64,000 bases of DNA from Ochrobactrum sp. Marseille-Q0166 (GCF_014397025.1 NZ_JACJUO010000001.1:2094501-2158500); one strand, 5' to 3'; shown: positions 25,632-35,363, counted from the first letter of the stretch. Numbers and translations: made by a program. The notes: generated from the sequence alone by a model not told the origin.

Positions 25632-26726
25632 TTAAATCCGACCCGTCTGTCCACGATGGCGCAGATAATGATCGGCAATTGCACAAGCGACCATCGCTTC
25701 GCCAATCGGCACAGCGCGGATACCCACGCAAGGATCATGCCGCCCCTTGGTCATAACATCCACTTCCTTGCCGTCCTTATCAATGGACTTGCGCGGTGTC
25801 AGGATCGACGATGTGGGCTTGACTGCAAAGCGCGCCACCACAGGCGCACCGGTTGCAATCCCACCCAGAACGCCGCCTGCCTGATTGGACAGGAACATCG
25901 GCTGACCGTCATTGCCAATGCGCATTTCGTCGGCATTTTCTTCACCAGTCAGGCGAGCAGCTTCAAAGCCATTGCCAATTTCAACGCCCTTCACAGCGTT
26001 GATTGACATGAGATAGCTTGCAATATCCTGATCGAGCTTGCCATAGATTGGCGCACCAATACCCGCAGGCACACCTTCGGCCACGACTTCAATAATCGCG
26101 CCAATGGAAGAGCCATTCTTACGGATGCCATCCAGATAGTCCGCAAAAACTTCAACGGAACCGGCGTCTGGCGTAAAGAATGGATTGTTATCGACTTCAT
26201 TCCAGTCCCAGCGCGCGCGCTCAATGTCATGGACACCCATCGAGACAAGCGCACCACGCACCTGCAGACCGGGGACAACTTTGCGCGCAATGGCACCAGC
26301 CGCTACACGTGCCGCGGTTTCACGCGCCGAAGAACGCCCACCTCCGCGATAATCGCGAATGCCATATTTGACGTCATAGGCATAATCGGCGTGGCCCGGG
26401 CGATATTGCTTGGCAATATCACCGTAGTCCTTGGAGCGCTGATCGGTGTTTTCGATCATCATGGAAATCGGCGTGCCAGTGGTGGTCATGGTGACGCCAT
26501 CATCACCCAGAAGCACACCTGACAACACACGAACCTGATCTGGCTCACGGCGCTGGGTGGTGTATTTCGACTGGCCGGGCTTGCGCTTGTCGAGATAAGA
26601 CTGAATTTCGGCTTCGGTAAAGGTGATACCCGGAGGGCAGCCGTCCACAACGCAACCAAGCGCAATTCCGTGGCTTTCACCCCAGGTTGTTACGCGGAAC
26701 AGATGACCGAAACTGTTATGAGACAT
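25632..26726 (-). CDS. aroC: Chorismate synthase
   Basis: AroC converts EPSP to chorismate using reduced FMN, the last step of the shikimate pathway. The 364-residue protein has the family signatures [18 protein letters not shown] (13-30), the [12 protein letters not shown] region, and [19 protein letters not shown] (about 125-143). Length and start are standard. The pathway needs FMN, and the riboflavin gene ribB is the next gene on this strand. Confidence 0.97.
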   Translation of the reverse strand: MSHNSFGHLFRVTTWGESHGIALGCVVDGCPPGITFTEAEIQSYLDKRKPGQSKYTTQRREPDQVRVLSGVLLGDDGVTMTTTGTPISMMIENTDQRSKDYGDIAKQYRPGHADYAYDVKYGIRDYRGGGRSSARETAARVAAGAIARKVVPGLQVRGALVSMGVHDIERARWDWNEVDNNPFFTPDAGSVEVFADYLDGIRKNGSSIGAIIEVVAEGVPAGIGAPIYGKLDQDIASYLMSINAVKGVEIGNGFEAARLTGEENADEMRIGNDGQPMFLSNQAGGVLGGIATGAPVVARFAVKPTSSILTPRKSIDKDGKEVDVMTKGRHDPCVGIRAVPIGEAMVACAIADHYLRHRGQTGRI

Positions 26727-27030
26727 GAGCTAAGCCTGATTACGGGGCGCCTTTTCCGGCAAGATATGGGGCGGTTTTATTGGCCTTTTGAGCAACGGTC
26801 AAATTATTGCTGGAGATAGTCACTTCGCGCCCGCAAAAATCCATCAGATCATCCACATAACGCATTCTTTTTGACACATTCCATCGGCTAAAATACGCCC
26901 ACAATCAAGTTGCGCCCTTCAGTTTCAACCCATACAGTTGATGCAACGTTCAAGGGAACAATCGCGGAAAATGCAATTCGTGTCGAATCAGTCAGCCGAC
27001 GACCCGGCACCCAGAAGGAGGATGACACCC
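26727..27030. other. Gene-free divergent region between aroC and the DUF1344 gene
   Basis: About 300 bp that must hold the promoters of aroC (-) and of the DUF1344 gene (+). I find no repeat, RNA gene or clear operator. The end carries the strong ribosome site AAGGAGG at 27014-27020. Confidence 0.6.
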
Positions 27031-27282
27031 ATGCAATACATCGTGGGACTGCTCTTCATCATTGCCTCGCTCTTTTCGACAGTCGCCATGGCCGATGATG
27101 TTGAAGGAAAGATCACCGGCATCAACCAGGATAAGGAAACAATTACACTGGATGATGGCAAGACCTACAAATTGCCTGGCGAGTTTGATTATTCGGCCAT
27201 CACCAAGGGCATGAAGGTGATCATTCTCTATGATGAAGCCGACAACACCCGCTTTGTAACCGACATTCAGGAGGCCCCTTGA
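27031..27282 (+). CDS. DUF1344 small periplasmic protein
   Basis: An 83-residue protein with a signal peptide (about 1-20, ending SFTVAMA-like at VAMADD) and a short beta-rich domain (GKITGINQDKETITLDDGKTYKLP) typical of DUF1344. Function unknown; the fold suggests an OB-like or SH3-like domain. The frame is open to 26938, but the AAGGAGG site fits the ATG at 27031 (10 bp) better than the ATG at 27022 (1 bp). Its stop lies three bases before the convergent RES gene. Confidence 0.82.
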   Translation: MQYIVGLLFIIASLFSTVAMADDVEGKITGINQDKETITLDDGKTYKLPGEFDYSAITKGMKVIILYDEADNTRFVTDIQEAP

Positions 27283-27285
27283 GTA

Positions 27286-27984
27286 TCAAGTCACTGCGAG
27301 AACTTCGCCCGTGTCGTATTGGCGGACAAAATCGACACGGGCTCCGTTCCAGTGATAGCTATAATGCCGCCCCTGAACAGGAATCGTTATAACATTTGGC
27401 CAAAAAATCCCGATGCAAAGTCCGCCGCGCATCCGCACACTCGGCCAGAGAAGTCCATGGCTTCCCGCCCCACGCAACTCTCTTCCCTCGATATGTGACG
27501 CCGTATAGTCAACCGGATCAAGCACACCGGGTACTTTGCTCACATCGTCCAGCTCTTGCTTGATGCTTCCAATCAGCACCCGAAAATCCGACGTCCAACC
27601 CGGTTCTTCATCAGTTGCACGCATGAATTTTTCATGATGATGGATGGTTTCGGCCACGGCCACAGCTTCGCGATCAGCGGCATAATAAATACCGTAACTG
27701 CCGTCACTGAAGCGCCCCGGACGGGTGGTTGAGCAATGCACGAAAGGTGCCATCACGTAGGTTGCGCCTTGCCCGGAAACCCGCCGCTCAGCCGGCACCT
27801 TGCCAAGATCGCCGATCTCGAAGCGAATGCGCGGGTTTGTCTTTTCCTCGACCGAAGCTAGTGCCTCCCAGTCACGCGGGTCCGCAATATCTTCAAACAA
27901 GTCGATCGGAGGATGGATGGAGCGGATGATGCGAAACGTCTGCGACCAGTGAACATATCTTTTCTGAGCCAGTCCGCTCACCAT
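27286..27984 (-). CDS. RES-domain toxin
   Basis: The 232-residue protein carries a RES domain with FRIIRS at 18-23, then GIYYAADREAVAVAETIHHHEKF in the centre and a conserved Ser-rich end. RES toxins degrade NAD+ with an ADP-ribosyltransferase-like fold. The start at 27984 overlaps the end of the antitoxin gene (ATGGTGA), the usual arrangement in these pairs. An ATG eight codons upstream is possible. Length is slightly above the family average. Confidence 0.88.
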   Translation of the reverse strand: MVSGLAQKRYVHWSQTFRIIRSIHPPIDLFEDIADPRDWEALASVEEKTNPRIRFEIGDLGKVPAERRVSGQGATYVMAPFVHCSTTRPGRFSDGSYGIYYAADREAVAVAETIHHHEKFMRATDEEPGWTSDFRVLIGSIKQELDDVSKVPGVLDPVDYTASHIEGRELRGAGSHGLLWPSVRMRGGLCIGIFWPNVITIPVQGRHYSYHWNGARVDFVRQYDTGEVLAVT

Positions 27985-28391
27985 GCGCCACGCTCCGCGT
28001 TCAGCCATTCGCGCAGCGCTGCAAGATCAGAGATTTCACCGCGCAACATGAGATCCAAAGCCGACAATCCGCCGAATGAAGCGTTTGGCTTTCTGATCCA
28101 TGCATAGCCCCGCGCAGGATCACGGAACATATAGCGCAAACCTTTGTGAATGCCCATCAGATGCGCCATGCGCATCCGTAAATCACGGTCGATCCGGCCT
28201 ATACTCCCGTCTTTCCAGCGTGCCCATGTGCGCGGCGACATCTCGCCTAACAATGTGCAGGCTTCCGTATCGGAGAGCTTCCATGCCTTCAATAAGTTGA
28301 CGGTGGTGCGAGCCAGCGCGCCGGCTTCTTCATCGGTAATGACCTTCGACAGATTGCCCGCAGGCGTTATGCTGATGGGATGAAGTTCCAT
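27978..28391 (-). CDS. Xre/MbcA/ParS-type antitoxin
   Basis: A 137-residue protein with an N-terminal Xre-like helix-turn-helix (LLKAWKLSDTEACTLLGEMSPRTWARWKDG, quoted in part: about 33-62) and a C-terminal toxin-binding domain with LRYMFRDPARGYAWIRKPN and FGGLSALDLMLRGEISDLA. This is the layout of Xre-RES antitoxins, which both bind and neutralise the toxin and repress their own operon. First gene of the pair. AGGGT lies upstream of the ATG. Confidence 0.88.
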   Translation of the reverse strand: MELHPISITPAGNLSKVITDEEAGALARTTVNLLKAWKLSDTEACTLLGEMSPRTWARWKDGSIGRIDRDLRMRMAHLMGIHKGLRYMFRDPARGYAWIRKPNASFGGLSALDLMLRGEISDLAALREWLNAERGAW

Positions 28392-28560
28392 GGCGCACCC
28401 TTCTTGTGGCAGAAAGATATCATATTTTTGCCAATTGGCAAATCTAGCGTCATGTTCATGTCGATTCTGGACTTTCCAGGGCGAGTCTGGTTCTTTGCAT
28501 TAGAGGCTTGAGCAGGGAGAAATCTGGCTTGCCTGCGTTTATTTCCGGGGGAAGTCTCAG

Positions 28561-29916
28561 ATGGATGATCCGATCAAGCTGCTCGACAGACCAGGCAATC
28601 GCTGGGCGCAAGCACGCTATGTGTTCTTTGCAGCTTTAACCGGAATCTTCACCGGAACAGTCGGATCTTATTTTCATTTGATTATCGACACCCTGATGAC
28701 ATGGCCCCAGAGGCTCGGTGAATATTTCGTCGGAAACAATCTCATTGTGGCCGCAGCGATCATCACCATGTGCTGCACGGTGCTGTCGGTTTTTGTCGTG
28801 CGACGCGTGGCGCCGGAAGCGGGTGGCAGCGGCGTTCAGGAAATCGAAGGTGCGATGGAAGGATTGCGTGAAGTCCGCTGGAAGCGTGTACTGCCTGTCA
28901 AATTTCTGATGGGTATTACCTCGATCTCCTCCGGGCTGGTGCTTGGGCGCGAAGGTCCAACGATCCATATCGGTGCATCGCTGGGTGCGGCCGTTACAGA
29001 TTTTTTCAAAGTCAGCGAGACAGAAAGGCGTGGTATACTTGCCGCCGGTGCAGCCGCGGGTCTCGCCTGCGCTTTTAATGCACCACTCGCAGGCGTTCTG
29101 TTCATCATTGAAGAAACGCACAAGCAGTTTCCCTATACATTCCGCACCTATATGGGTGTTATTGCAGCCGCTCTGCTTGCTACGGTCATGACCCAGATTA
29201 TCGGCGGCACCGCTCCTGATTTATCGATGCCGGACGTTAAAGCATCGCTGGAATATCTGCCCGCTTTCGTCGTGCTCGGCTGCGCGCTCGGTTTCATCGG
29301 TGTGGCGCTCAATGGCGGCATCATGTGGGCGGTCAATTTTGCCGCCCGTATGCAGCAACGCGTGCCATATCTTTATCCGGCTCTCATTGGTCTTTGCATT
29401 GGGGCGCTGTTCATTGTGCTGCCCTATTCTGTTACCGGCGGTGAGCATATCATCATGGAACTTGCCCATCAGAAAACCGCACTCGTCCTTTTGCTTCTTC
29501 TGGCTTGTGCGCGCTTTTTCACGATGATTGGCAGCTATTCTAGCGGTGTTCCGGGTGGGATTTTTGCGCCCATGCTGACACTTGCAACCTGTGTCGGCCT
29601 TGCTTTTTCAGGCCTGTTGGAACTGGCTCTGCCGAGTACAATAGATGCCGCGCCTCTGGCTTTTGCGATTGCCGCAATGGGCGGACTGTTCACCGCATCC
29701 GTGCGTGCGCCTGTGGTGGGAGTTGTTCTGACGCTAGAGTTGACTGCAGCCTATGGCATGACAATGCCGCTGATTGCTACCTGTCTCACGGCCAACCTCG
29801 TGGCCCAATGGATTGGCGGCAAGCCTATCTACGAGCAACTCCTCGACCGCACATTGGCACAGGCTGGCATCAAGCCAAAAGACAGGCCAGCAGAATCACA
29901 GACCGGATTGGCTTGA
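28561..29916 (+). CDS. CLC-type chloride channel / H+-Cl- exchanger
   Basis: A 451-residue membrane protein with the CLC selectivity motifs in order: GSGVQEIEGAM (near 94; GSGIP in E. coli), GREGPTIHIGA (about 136-146, with the gating Glu) and GVPGGIFAPML (about 329-339). About 10-12 helices are expected. The gating Glu suggests a Cl-/H+ exchanger role such as acid resistance. No C-terminal CBS domains are present. Confidence 0.93.
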   Translation: MDDPIKLLDRPGNRWAQARYVFFAALTGIFTGTVGSYFHLIIDTLMTWPQRLGEYFVGNNLIVAAAIITMCCTVLSVFVVRRVAPEAGGSGVQEIEGAMEGLREVRWKRVLPVKFLMGITSISSGLVLGREGPTIHIGASLGAAVTDFFKVSETERRGILAAGAAAGLACAFNAPLAGVLFIIEETHKQFPYTFRTYMGVIAAALLATVMTQIIGGTAPDLSMPDVKASLEYLPAFVVLGCALGFIGVALNGGIMWAVNFAARMQQRVPYLYPALIGLCIGALFIVLPYSVTGGEHIIMELAHQKTALVLLLLLACARFFTMIGSYSSGVPGGIFAPMLTLATCVGLAFSGLLELALPSTIDAAPLAFAIAAMGGLFTASVRAPVVGVVLTLELTAAYGMTMPLIATCLTANLVAQWIGGKPIYEQLLDRTLAQAGIKPKDRPAESQTGLA

Positions 29917-29935
29917 AGAAAAGGACTGAGCCAAC

Positions 29936-30526
29936 TCACACCCACTCAAGCTTGCCGCTTTCGAACTTCAGGATCTTATCTTGGGGGATAGAAAGGTGGG
30001 CCGCATCGTGGCCATCCATATCACCATAAAGGTAGAATAGCGTACGAATGCAGCCGCCATGCGTCACGCAGACGGTTGGCCATTCAACAGCTTCTACCCA
30101 GCGGCCGATACGCTGAGAAAGGCGCATATAGCTTTCGGCTGTCTCACCAGGCGGTATGAAATTCCATTTGTCTTTGGCACGCGCTTCAAGAAGGTCTTCG
30201 CGTTCTTTGGCAATGTCTTCCATCATGAAGCCCTGCCAATCGCCGAAATTCACTTCCATCAATTGCGGGTCAGTGCGGAAATCATAAGGATCAAGGCCCA
30301 TGCGCAGACGAATGCGCTCCATGGTTTCACGCGTGCGTCGCAGAGGGCTTGCAACAAAATCGTAACCGGCGCCATCCCCGATCAGCGACTTCAGCATATC
30401 GCCATTGCGGTCTGCCTGCGTACGACCATGGGCATTGATATCAATATCCAACTGCCCCTGAATGCGCTGCGCTACATTCCAGTCCGTCTCACCGTGACGC
30501 GAAAAGTAGATTATTTCCCGTGCCAA
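29936..30526 (-). CDS. Histidine phosphatase (phosphoglycerate mutase family)
   Basis: A 196-residue phosphatase with the catalytic RHGETDWN motif near residue 10 and the second His in VTHGGCIRT (about 155-163). It belongs to the gpmB-like group; activity on phosphoglycerate or on other phosphate esters cannot be separated by sequence. The best start appears to be TTG at 30526, since AGAGG lies seven bases upstream and no ATG is available; the open frame continues to 30547. Confidence 0.85.
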   Translation of the reverse strand: MAREIIYFSRHGETDWNVAQRIQGQLDIDINAHGRTQADRNGDMLKSLIGDGAGYDFVASPLRRTRETMERIRLRMGLDPYDFRTDPQLMEVNFGDWQGFMMEDIAKEREDLLEARAKDKWNFIPPGETAESYMRLSQRIGRWVEAVEWPTVCVTHGGCIRTLFYLYGDMDGHDAAHLSIPQDKILKFESGKLEWV

Positions 30527-30592
30527 AACCCTGCCTCTTTTTGCCAACAGTCATAGTTTTGATAACCCCTTCCATGGCGGAAGGATAAAGAA

Positions 30593-30626
30593 AAATCCCG
30601 AAAAGTCGGTCAACTTTTCGGGATTT
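30593..30626 (-). terminator. Terminator after fabI
   Basis: A perfect 14-bp stem AAATCCCGAAAAGT / ACTTTTCGGGATTT around a 6-nt loop, 14 bp after the fabI stop. Read on the - strand the last arm ends in AAAGT and TTTTTC follows. Confidence 0.85.
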
Positions 30627-30639
30627 CAGAATGCTCAAC

Positions 30640-31458
30640 TCAGTCTTTGACGACTGAAATATCCGGCGCGTCAACCGCCTTCATGCCGATGACATGATAG
30701 CCGCTGTCAGCATGATGGACTTCACCTGTCACCGAGCGCGACAGATCGGAAAGGAAGTAAAGGCCGACATCGCCCACTTCATCAATCGTGACCGTGCGGC
30801 GCAGAGGTGCATTATATTCGTTCCACTTGAGAATATAGCGGAAGTCACCAATGCCAGATGCGGCCAGCGTCTTGATCGGGCCAGCCGAAATCGCATTGAC
30901 GCGAATGTTCTGCGGTCCAAGATCAACAGCGAGATATTTCACGCTTGCTTCAAGAGCTGCCTTTGCAACGCCCATGACGTTGTAATTCGGCATAACTTTT
31001 TCAGCACCATAATAGGTCAGCGTCAGAATTGAACCACCGTCATTCATCAGCTTTTCCGCACGACGCGAAATCGCAGTCAGCGAATAAACCGAAATCAGCA
31101 TGGTGTTCTGGAAATTGGCCTCTGACGTGTCAACGTAACGACCGGTCAGTTCATCCTTATCGGAGAAACCAATCGCGTGAACAACGAAGTCAAGCTTGCC
31201 CCACTTCTTTTCCAGCGCTTCAAAAACGGCATCAATGCTCGCACCGTCAGCAACATCGCAATGGCCCGCAATGAAAGCATCCAGTTCTTCAGCCAGCGGT
31301 TCGACACGCTTCTTCAGCGCATCACCCTGATAGGTGAATGCAAGTTCAGCACCAGCTTCACGAGCAGCCTTGGCAATGCCCCAGGCGATAGAACGGTTGT
31401 TGGCTACGCCCAGAATCAATCCGCGCTTGCCCTGCAACAAACCTGACTTTGCGGTCAT
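30640..31458 (-). CDS. fabI: Enoyl-[acyl-carrier-protein] reductase (NADH)
   Basis: FabI carries out the last reduction of the fatty-acid elongation cycle. The 272-residue SDR-type protein has the divergent nucleotide motif GVANNRSIAWGIA (17-29), and the FabI catalytic Tyr and Lys in YNVMGVAKAALE (about 158-169). This is the triclosan- and diazaborine-sensitive class. Rhizobia and Brucella usually have two fabI copies; only one is in this window. Confidence 0.95.
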   Translation of the reverse strand: MTAKSGLLQGKRGLILGVANNRSIAWGIAKAAREAGAELAFTYQGDALKKRVEPLAEELDAFIAGHCDVADGASIDAVFEALEKKWGKLDFVVHAIGFSDKDELTGRYVDTSEANFQNTMLISVYSLTAISRRAEKLMNDGGSILTLTYYGAEKVMPNYNVMGVAKAALEASVKYLAVDLGPQNIRVNAISAGPIKTLAASGIGDFRYILKWNEYNAPLRRTVTIDEVGDVGLYFLSDLSRSVTGEVHHADSGYHVIGMKAVDAPDISVVKD

Positions 31459-31881
31459 TAAGGGTCCTCATAGAATATAAACAACTAGATGCCCTATCGC
31501 ACAGCCTTGCGAAGGCTTCAAGCAATTGCGCATAAAAAGCCGGGTATTATAGAATGTAAATGACGGAACGCCGTTAAGTGCAGCGATCCGGTTACAGTTG
31601 AGCAGAACTAAACTTATTTAGAGTCAGGACCGAGTATTTAATAGAAATAGCGCCTGAAATGACCAGATATGCAGGGGAAGACGCGAAGAACGGGATTGTT
31701 TCCCGTCTCAGCGTCTTCACAAACCAGATCGCCTGATCATTTCGGTGTCCGGAGGATGCGCCCCGTCTGCTCGGCTACTTTGTCAAAAAGGCTCGAAAAT
31801 GCACCACATTTCCTGCGCTTTTTTTCATCGTATCCAAACGGATGATCTCATACCATTTCCGTCAAATTAGGGGGCCTGAGC
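31459..31881. other. Gene-free region upstream of fabI
   Basis: A 423-bp stretch with no credible ORF. It should hold the fabI promoter at its left end. A hairpin AGCCTT GCG AAGGCT lies near 31506, and a nested stem-loop lies at 31677-31718 (outer arms GAAGACGC / GCGTCTTC, inner ACGGGA / TCCCGT). The latter could belong to an unannotated small RNA. Confidence 0.6.
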
Positions 31882-32802
31882 CTAGCCGCCTCTGCGTTTC
31901 TTGAGAAACTCTTCCAGCTCTTTATCGCCACCTTCGGGCAGCATAATGCGGACATGGACGTAAAGATCGCCGTGGCCACCGGCCTTGAGCGGTAGCCCCT
32001 TACCCTTCAGACGCAGCACCTTGTCGGAACTCGACCATGCAGGCACTTTGACCGCGATACGGCCGTTCAGCGTTTCCACTTCCGCTTTGCCGCCAAGGGC
32101 AGCATCTGCGAGATCGACCGGCAAGTCGACATGTACATCGCGCCCCTCCAGACGGAAGCGCGCGCTCGGCTTGAAATGGATCGTTACCAGTGCGTCCCCG
32201 GGCGTACCACCAATGACGTGCTCACCTTGACCTTTAAGCCTGATCGTTTGACCGTCTTCAACAAACTGCGGCAGCTTGATTTTCAGATGCTTGCCATTTG
32301 GAAAAACAGCTTCAACCTTGTCAGCTCCGGCTGCCTGCTCGAGTGTGATATTGATCGAAGCAGCCAAATCGCTGCCTTTCACCGGGCCACGCTGACGTGC
32401 TCCACCGCGACCGCCGCCAAAGGCTCCACCGAATATATCGTTGAGAATATCTTCCGCACCACCGAAACCGCCCTGCTGGCCACCGCCACGCTGACGAAAG
32501 CCCGCAAATGGATCAGCACCGCCACCGAAACCGGCATGACCGTCAAAGCCGCCCTGCCCGCCAAAGCCCTGAAAGACCGGCTTGCCTTCGGCATCGATTT
32601 CTCCACGATCAAACTGGCCGCGCTTGTCCTTGTCACCGACAATTTCATAGGCCTGATTGATTTCTGAAAAGCGCTCCTGTGCCTTGGGATCATCCTTGTT
32701 CTGGTCGGGATGATATTTTTTAGCCAGCTTGCGAAAAGCCGACTTTATTTCTTCGGGCTTCGCCGTTTTGGCGACGCCCAACACGCTATAGGGATCGCGC
32801 AT
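31882..32802 (-). CDS. DnaJ/CbpA-type J-domain co-chaperone
   Basis: A 306-residue protein with an N-terminal J domain (HPD at about 31-33), a Gly/Phe-rich linker (about 78-145) and two C-terminal substrate-binding beta domains, but no zinc-finger region. This is the CbpA/type II layout. It should stimulate a DnaK-type Hsp70. The C-terminus ends in a short basic tail (FLKKRRGG). Confidence 0.92.
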   Translation of the reverse strand: MRDPYSVLGVAKTAKPEEIKSAFRKLAKKYHPDQNKDDPKAQERFSEINQAYEIVGDKDKRGQFDRGEIDAEGKPVFQGFGGQGGFDGHAGFGGGADPFAGFRQRGGGQQGGFGGAEDILNDIFGGAFGGGRGGARQRGPVKGSDLAASINITLEQAAGADKVEAVFPNGKHLKIKLPQFVEDGQTIRLKGQGEHVIGGTPGDALVTIHFKPSARFRLEGRDVHVDLPVDLADAALGGKAEVETLNGRIAVKVPAWSSSDKVLRLKGKGLPLKAGGHGDLYVHVRIMLPEGGDKELEEFLKKRRGG

Positions 32803-32920
32803 ATAGTCCTCATCGGGAAAATGACTGAATAATCAGTCGTTAGACTCACTTTGCCGTAATATGAGTACTAAGCTTGAAAACTTCCAGACTTATAGCAGAG
32901 AGAATGCAAAAAAGCGCCAA

Positions 32921-32960
32921 GGACATCCCGAAAAGTGTGAAACGGCTTTCGGGAGGTTGA
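32921..32960. repeat. Intergenic inverted repeat, possibly a divergent relative of the dispersed palindrome
   Basis: CCCGAAA (32927-32933) and TTTCGGG (32947-32953) enclose AGTGTGAAACGGC. The core resembles the dispersed rhizobial palindrome (GAAAAGTG...AACCGG) but the outer arms are lost. It sits in the 225 bp between the lipoprotein and the DnaJ-type gene, where a hairpin ACTGA/TCAGT also lies at 32824-32837. Confidence 0.5.
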
Positions 32961-33027
32961 TAAAACCAGGTTCTGGAACCGTTAATATTCTGAGCTGCAA
33001 TTTGATTCAGTCAGATCAAAACGCGCT

Positions 33028-33444
33028 CTAAAGCGGCGCGAATGAAGTTAACGTCCACTCGCCGCCGCGCTGCATGCAGGTTTCACCACGATAGATGGAG
33101 ACACCATCAAAAGCTTCCCGCGATGTTTCGAACTGGCGACAAAGCGTGTCGTTGGATTTGGTTTCGGCAATCGTTGTGATTGCACCCTGACTACCCGTAT
33201 CCGGATTGGCCCAAGGCACGGGCTTTTTACCCCATTGCGTGAAGTTGAGCGCTGATACGATGCTCTTGATCGTGGACTGATCGGAGCGCTTGCCATTGTC
33301 AGTTTCGTCTTTTTCGACTGACTTGATCGAACCAGTGATTGTCGAGGAATCAGGAACCGCCTTGTCGATACTCACCCCGCCCATCGCACAACCTGCGAGA
33401 GAAACCATGACGGCAGCAAACGCCACACGGCGGATCACAGCCAT
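33028..33444 (-). CDS. RT0821/Lpp0805-like surface lipoprotein
   Basis: The protein (about 138 residues from the ATG at 33444) has a lipoprotein signal with lipobox SLAGC (Cys near 17 from this start). A variable linker follows, then the domain with ITTIAETKSNDTLCRQFETS, YRGETCMQRGGEWTL and two Cys. This fits the RT0821/Lpp0805 family of small surface antigens of unknown function. The start is uncertain: in-frame GTG and TTG codons lie upstream as far as 33498, and none has a good ribosome site. Confidence 0.75.
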   Translation of the reverse strand: MAVIRRVAFAAVMVSLAGCAMGGVSIDKAVPDSSTITGSIKSVEKDETDNGKRSDQSTIKSIVSALNFTQWGKKPVPWANPDTGSQGAITTIAETKSNDTLCRQFETSREAFDGVSIYRGETCMQRGGEWTLTSFAPL

Positions 33445-33700
33445 GCTTCGATTAAAGTTCACATCATGTTTTACGCGGCGAGCAAGTCCAGCGGCCAACG
33501 GTCTTCCCTTAAATACACCCTAAAGATGTAATGAATATGCGGGATATGGAGTTAACAAGTCGTTCGCAGGCAAGGTAAACAAATCGCTATCAAAGAACAA
33601 CGAAGAAAATCCTCGCACCTGACCAAAGCCATGGACAAAATGCGCGATATGAACGAAGTTTGCGCTCAACAATTCCGACTGACGTTTGAAATAGCAGAAA

Positions 33701-34312
33701 ATGACAGAAATCAGCGACGACTTCACCCAGAGTTCCGAACCATTCAAGCTCTTTGCAGAATGGCTGAATGACGCCACCAAAAGCGAAGTGAACGACCCGA
33801 ATGCCGTTGCACTCGCCACAGTTGACCCGGACGGTCTGCCAAATGTGCGGATGGTTCTGCTCAAGGATTTCGACGAACACGGCTTCGTTTTCTACACAAA
33901 TTATGAAAGCACGAAGGGACGGGAAGTTCTTTCTGCCGAAAAAGCTGCAATGTGCTTTCACTGGAAATCGCTGCGCCGTCAGGTGCGCGTGCGCGGCCCC
34001 GTCGAAAAGGTGAGTGCAGAGGAAGCGGATGCCTATTATGCATCGCGTCCTCGTGGCAGCCGCATTGGAGCATGGGCTTCCAAGCAATCCCGCCCGCTCG
34101 AAAGCCGCTTTGCACTGGAAAAAGCCGTTGCCGAATACACCGCCCGTTACGCGATTGGTGAAATTCCTCGCCCGGCACACTGGTCAGGCTTTCGCATCCG
34201 CCCGGTTTCCATTGAATTCTGGCATGATCGCCCTTTCCGCCTGCATGACCGCGTGTTGTTTACCCGCGACACACCGGAAGGTGACTGGCACAAGGATCGT
34301 CTTTATCCGTAA
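33701..34312 (+). CDS. pdxH: Pyridoxamine 5'-phosphate oxidase
   Basis: PdxH oxidises pyridoxine or pyridoxamine 5'-phosphate to pyridoxal 5'-phosphate using FMN. The 203-residue protein shows the family landmarks: [20 protein letters not shown] (about 50-69), the [12 protein letters not shown] strand (about 92-103), and the C-terminal signature [14 protein letters not shown] (about 170-183). Length is slightly below E. coli PdxH. It diverges from the lipoprotein gene. Confidence 0.95.
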   Translation: MTEISDDFTQSSEPFKLFAEWLNDATKSEVNDPNAVALATVDPDGLPNVRMVLLKDFDEHGFVFYTNYESTKGREVLSAEKAAMCFHWKSLRRQVRVRGPVEKVSAEEADAYYASRPRGSRIGAWASKQSRPLESRFALEKAVAEYTARYAIGEIPRPAHWSGFRIRPVSIEFWHDRPFRLHDRVLFTRDTPEGDWHKDRLYP

Positions 34313-34315
34313 AAT

Positions 34316-34346
34316 AAAAAGGCCGCTGAAATCAGCGGCCTTTTTA
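34316..34346. terminator. Bidirectional terminator between pdxH and ubiA
   Basis: A perfect 9-bp stem GGCCGCTGA / TCAGCGGCC is flanked by AAAAA and TTTTTATTTTT, so it serves pdxH on + and ubiA on -. Confidence 0.92.
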
Positions 34347-34349
34347 TTT

Positions 34350-35363
34350 TTAGACCATTGGCTTTAACGCCACCCACAGGCTGCCCAACACAAGTCCGAG
34401 GAAAATCAGCCATCCGACAGTATTGTTCGACTTGAAAAGGCGCAGGCACTGATCGGGATTATCAATGTCGAGCACGATGATCTGTCGATAGAGATGCACA
34501 CCCGCAGCCAGCAGCCCTGCAAGCGCAGGCATTGGCACCTGAGCGACGGCAAAGGCCGCAGCAAAGAAACCAATTGCGCCCCCATAAAGCACCAGCAGCG
34601 CCGTCTTTGTGTGTTTTCCGAACAAGCGCGCCGTTGATCCAACGCCGACCAGCGCGTCGTCTTCCTTGTCCTGATGGGCATAGATCGTGTCATAGCCGAT
34701 CGTCCAAAGGATAGCGCCGATATAAAGCAGTACAGGCGAGAGTGCGAGCGCCCCTTCAACTGCCGCCCATCCCATCAGCGCACCCCATGAGAAGGCAAGG
34801 CCAAGCACTAGCTGCGGCAGATTGGTGATGCGCTTCATGAAAGGATAGGCCGCGACGATCAGAAGTGAAGCAATACCCAGTCCAACTGTAAACCAGTTGA
34901 ATTGCAGCACAACCGCCAGCCCGACAAGAGCCTGGAAGACAATAAATATCTTCGCCTGTTTGCGGGTCACCTGACCAGAAGGCAGAGGGCGTGAACGTGT
35001 GCGGTCCACTTTGTCGTCAATGTCCTGATCGGCAAGATCATTATAGGTGCAACCCGCACCACGCATTGCAACGGCACCCACGAAAAACAAAACCAGATGC
35101 CAGATCGATGGCACCACCGACCAAATATCATCGCCCGGTTGCGCACCGGCACCTGCCACCAGCGCCACGGACCAGAAGCATGGCCACAACAGAAGCTGCC
35201 ACCCAATGGGACGGTCCCAGCGGGCAAGTTGCGCATAAGGCCAGACTGATGGCGGTAAAACACGATAAACCCAATGGCCGGAGGGCGCATCTTTCACTCG
35301 TCCGCGCACATCACGCGACTGGACACCCGAATTCGGTTCACCATTGGGTTTTGACTGCTGCAT
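34350..35363 (-). CDS. ubiA: 4-hydroxybenzoate polyprenyltransferase
   Basis: UbiA joins the polyprenyl chain to 4-hydroxybenzoate in ubiquinone synthesis. The 337-residue protein has about eight membrane helices and both Asp-rich prenyl-diphosphate sites, NDLADQDIDDKVDRTRSRPL (about 107-126) and DTIYAHQDKEDD (about 229-240). About 35 hydrophilic N-terminal residues precede the usual start of the domain. The polyprenyl synthase at 50.9 kb should supply its second substrate. Confidence 0.95.
   Translation of the reverse strand: MQQSKPNGEPNSGVQSRDVRGRVKDAPSGHWVYRVLPPSVWPYAQLARWDRPIGWQLLLWPCFWSVALVAGAGAQPGDDIWSVVPSIWHLVLFFVGAVAMRGAGCTYNDLADQDIDDKVDRTRSRPLPSGQVTRKQAKIFIVFQALVGLAVVLQFNWFTVGLGIASLLIVAAYPFMKRITNLPQLVLGLAFSWGALMGWAAVEGALALSPVLLYIGAILWTIGYDTIYAHQDKEDDALVGVGSTARLFGKHTKTALLVLYGGAIGFFAAAFAVAQVPMPALAGLLAAGVHLYRQIIVLDIDNPDQCLRLFKSNNTVGWLIFLGLVLGSLWVALKPMV

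Noticed and set aside
24330..26006. 558-residue + strand ORF
   Set aside because: It runs opposite ribB and aroC, which have complete signatures; the ORF crosses two genes and an intergenic palindrome and encodes no known domain.
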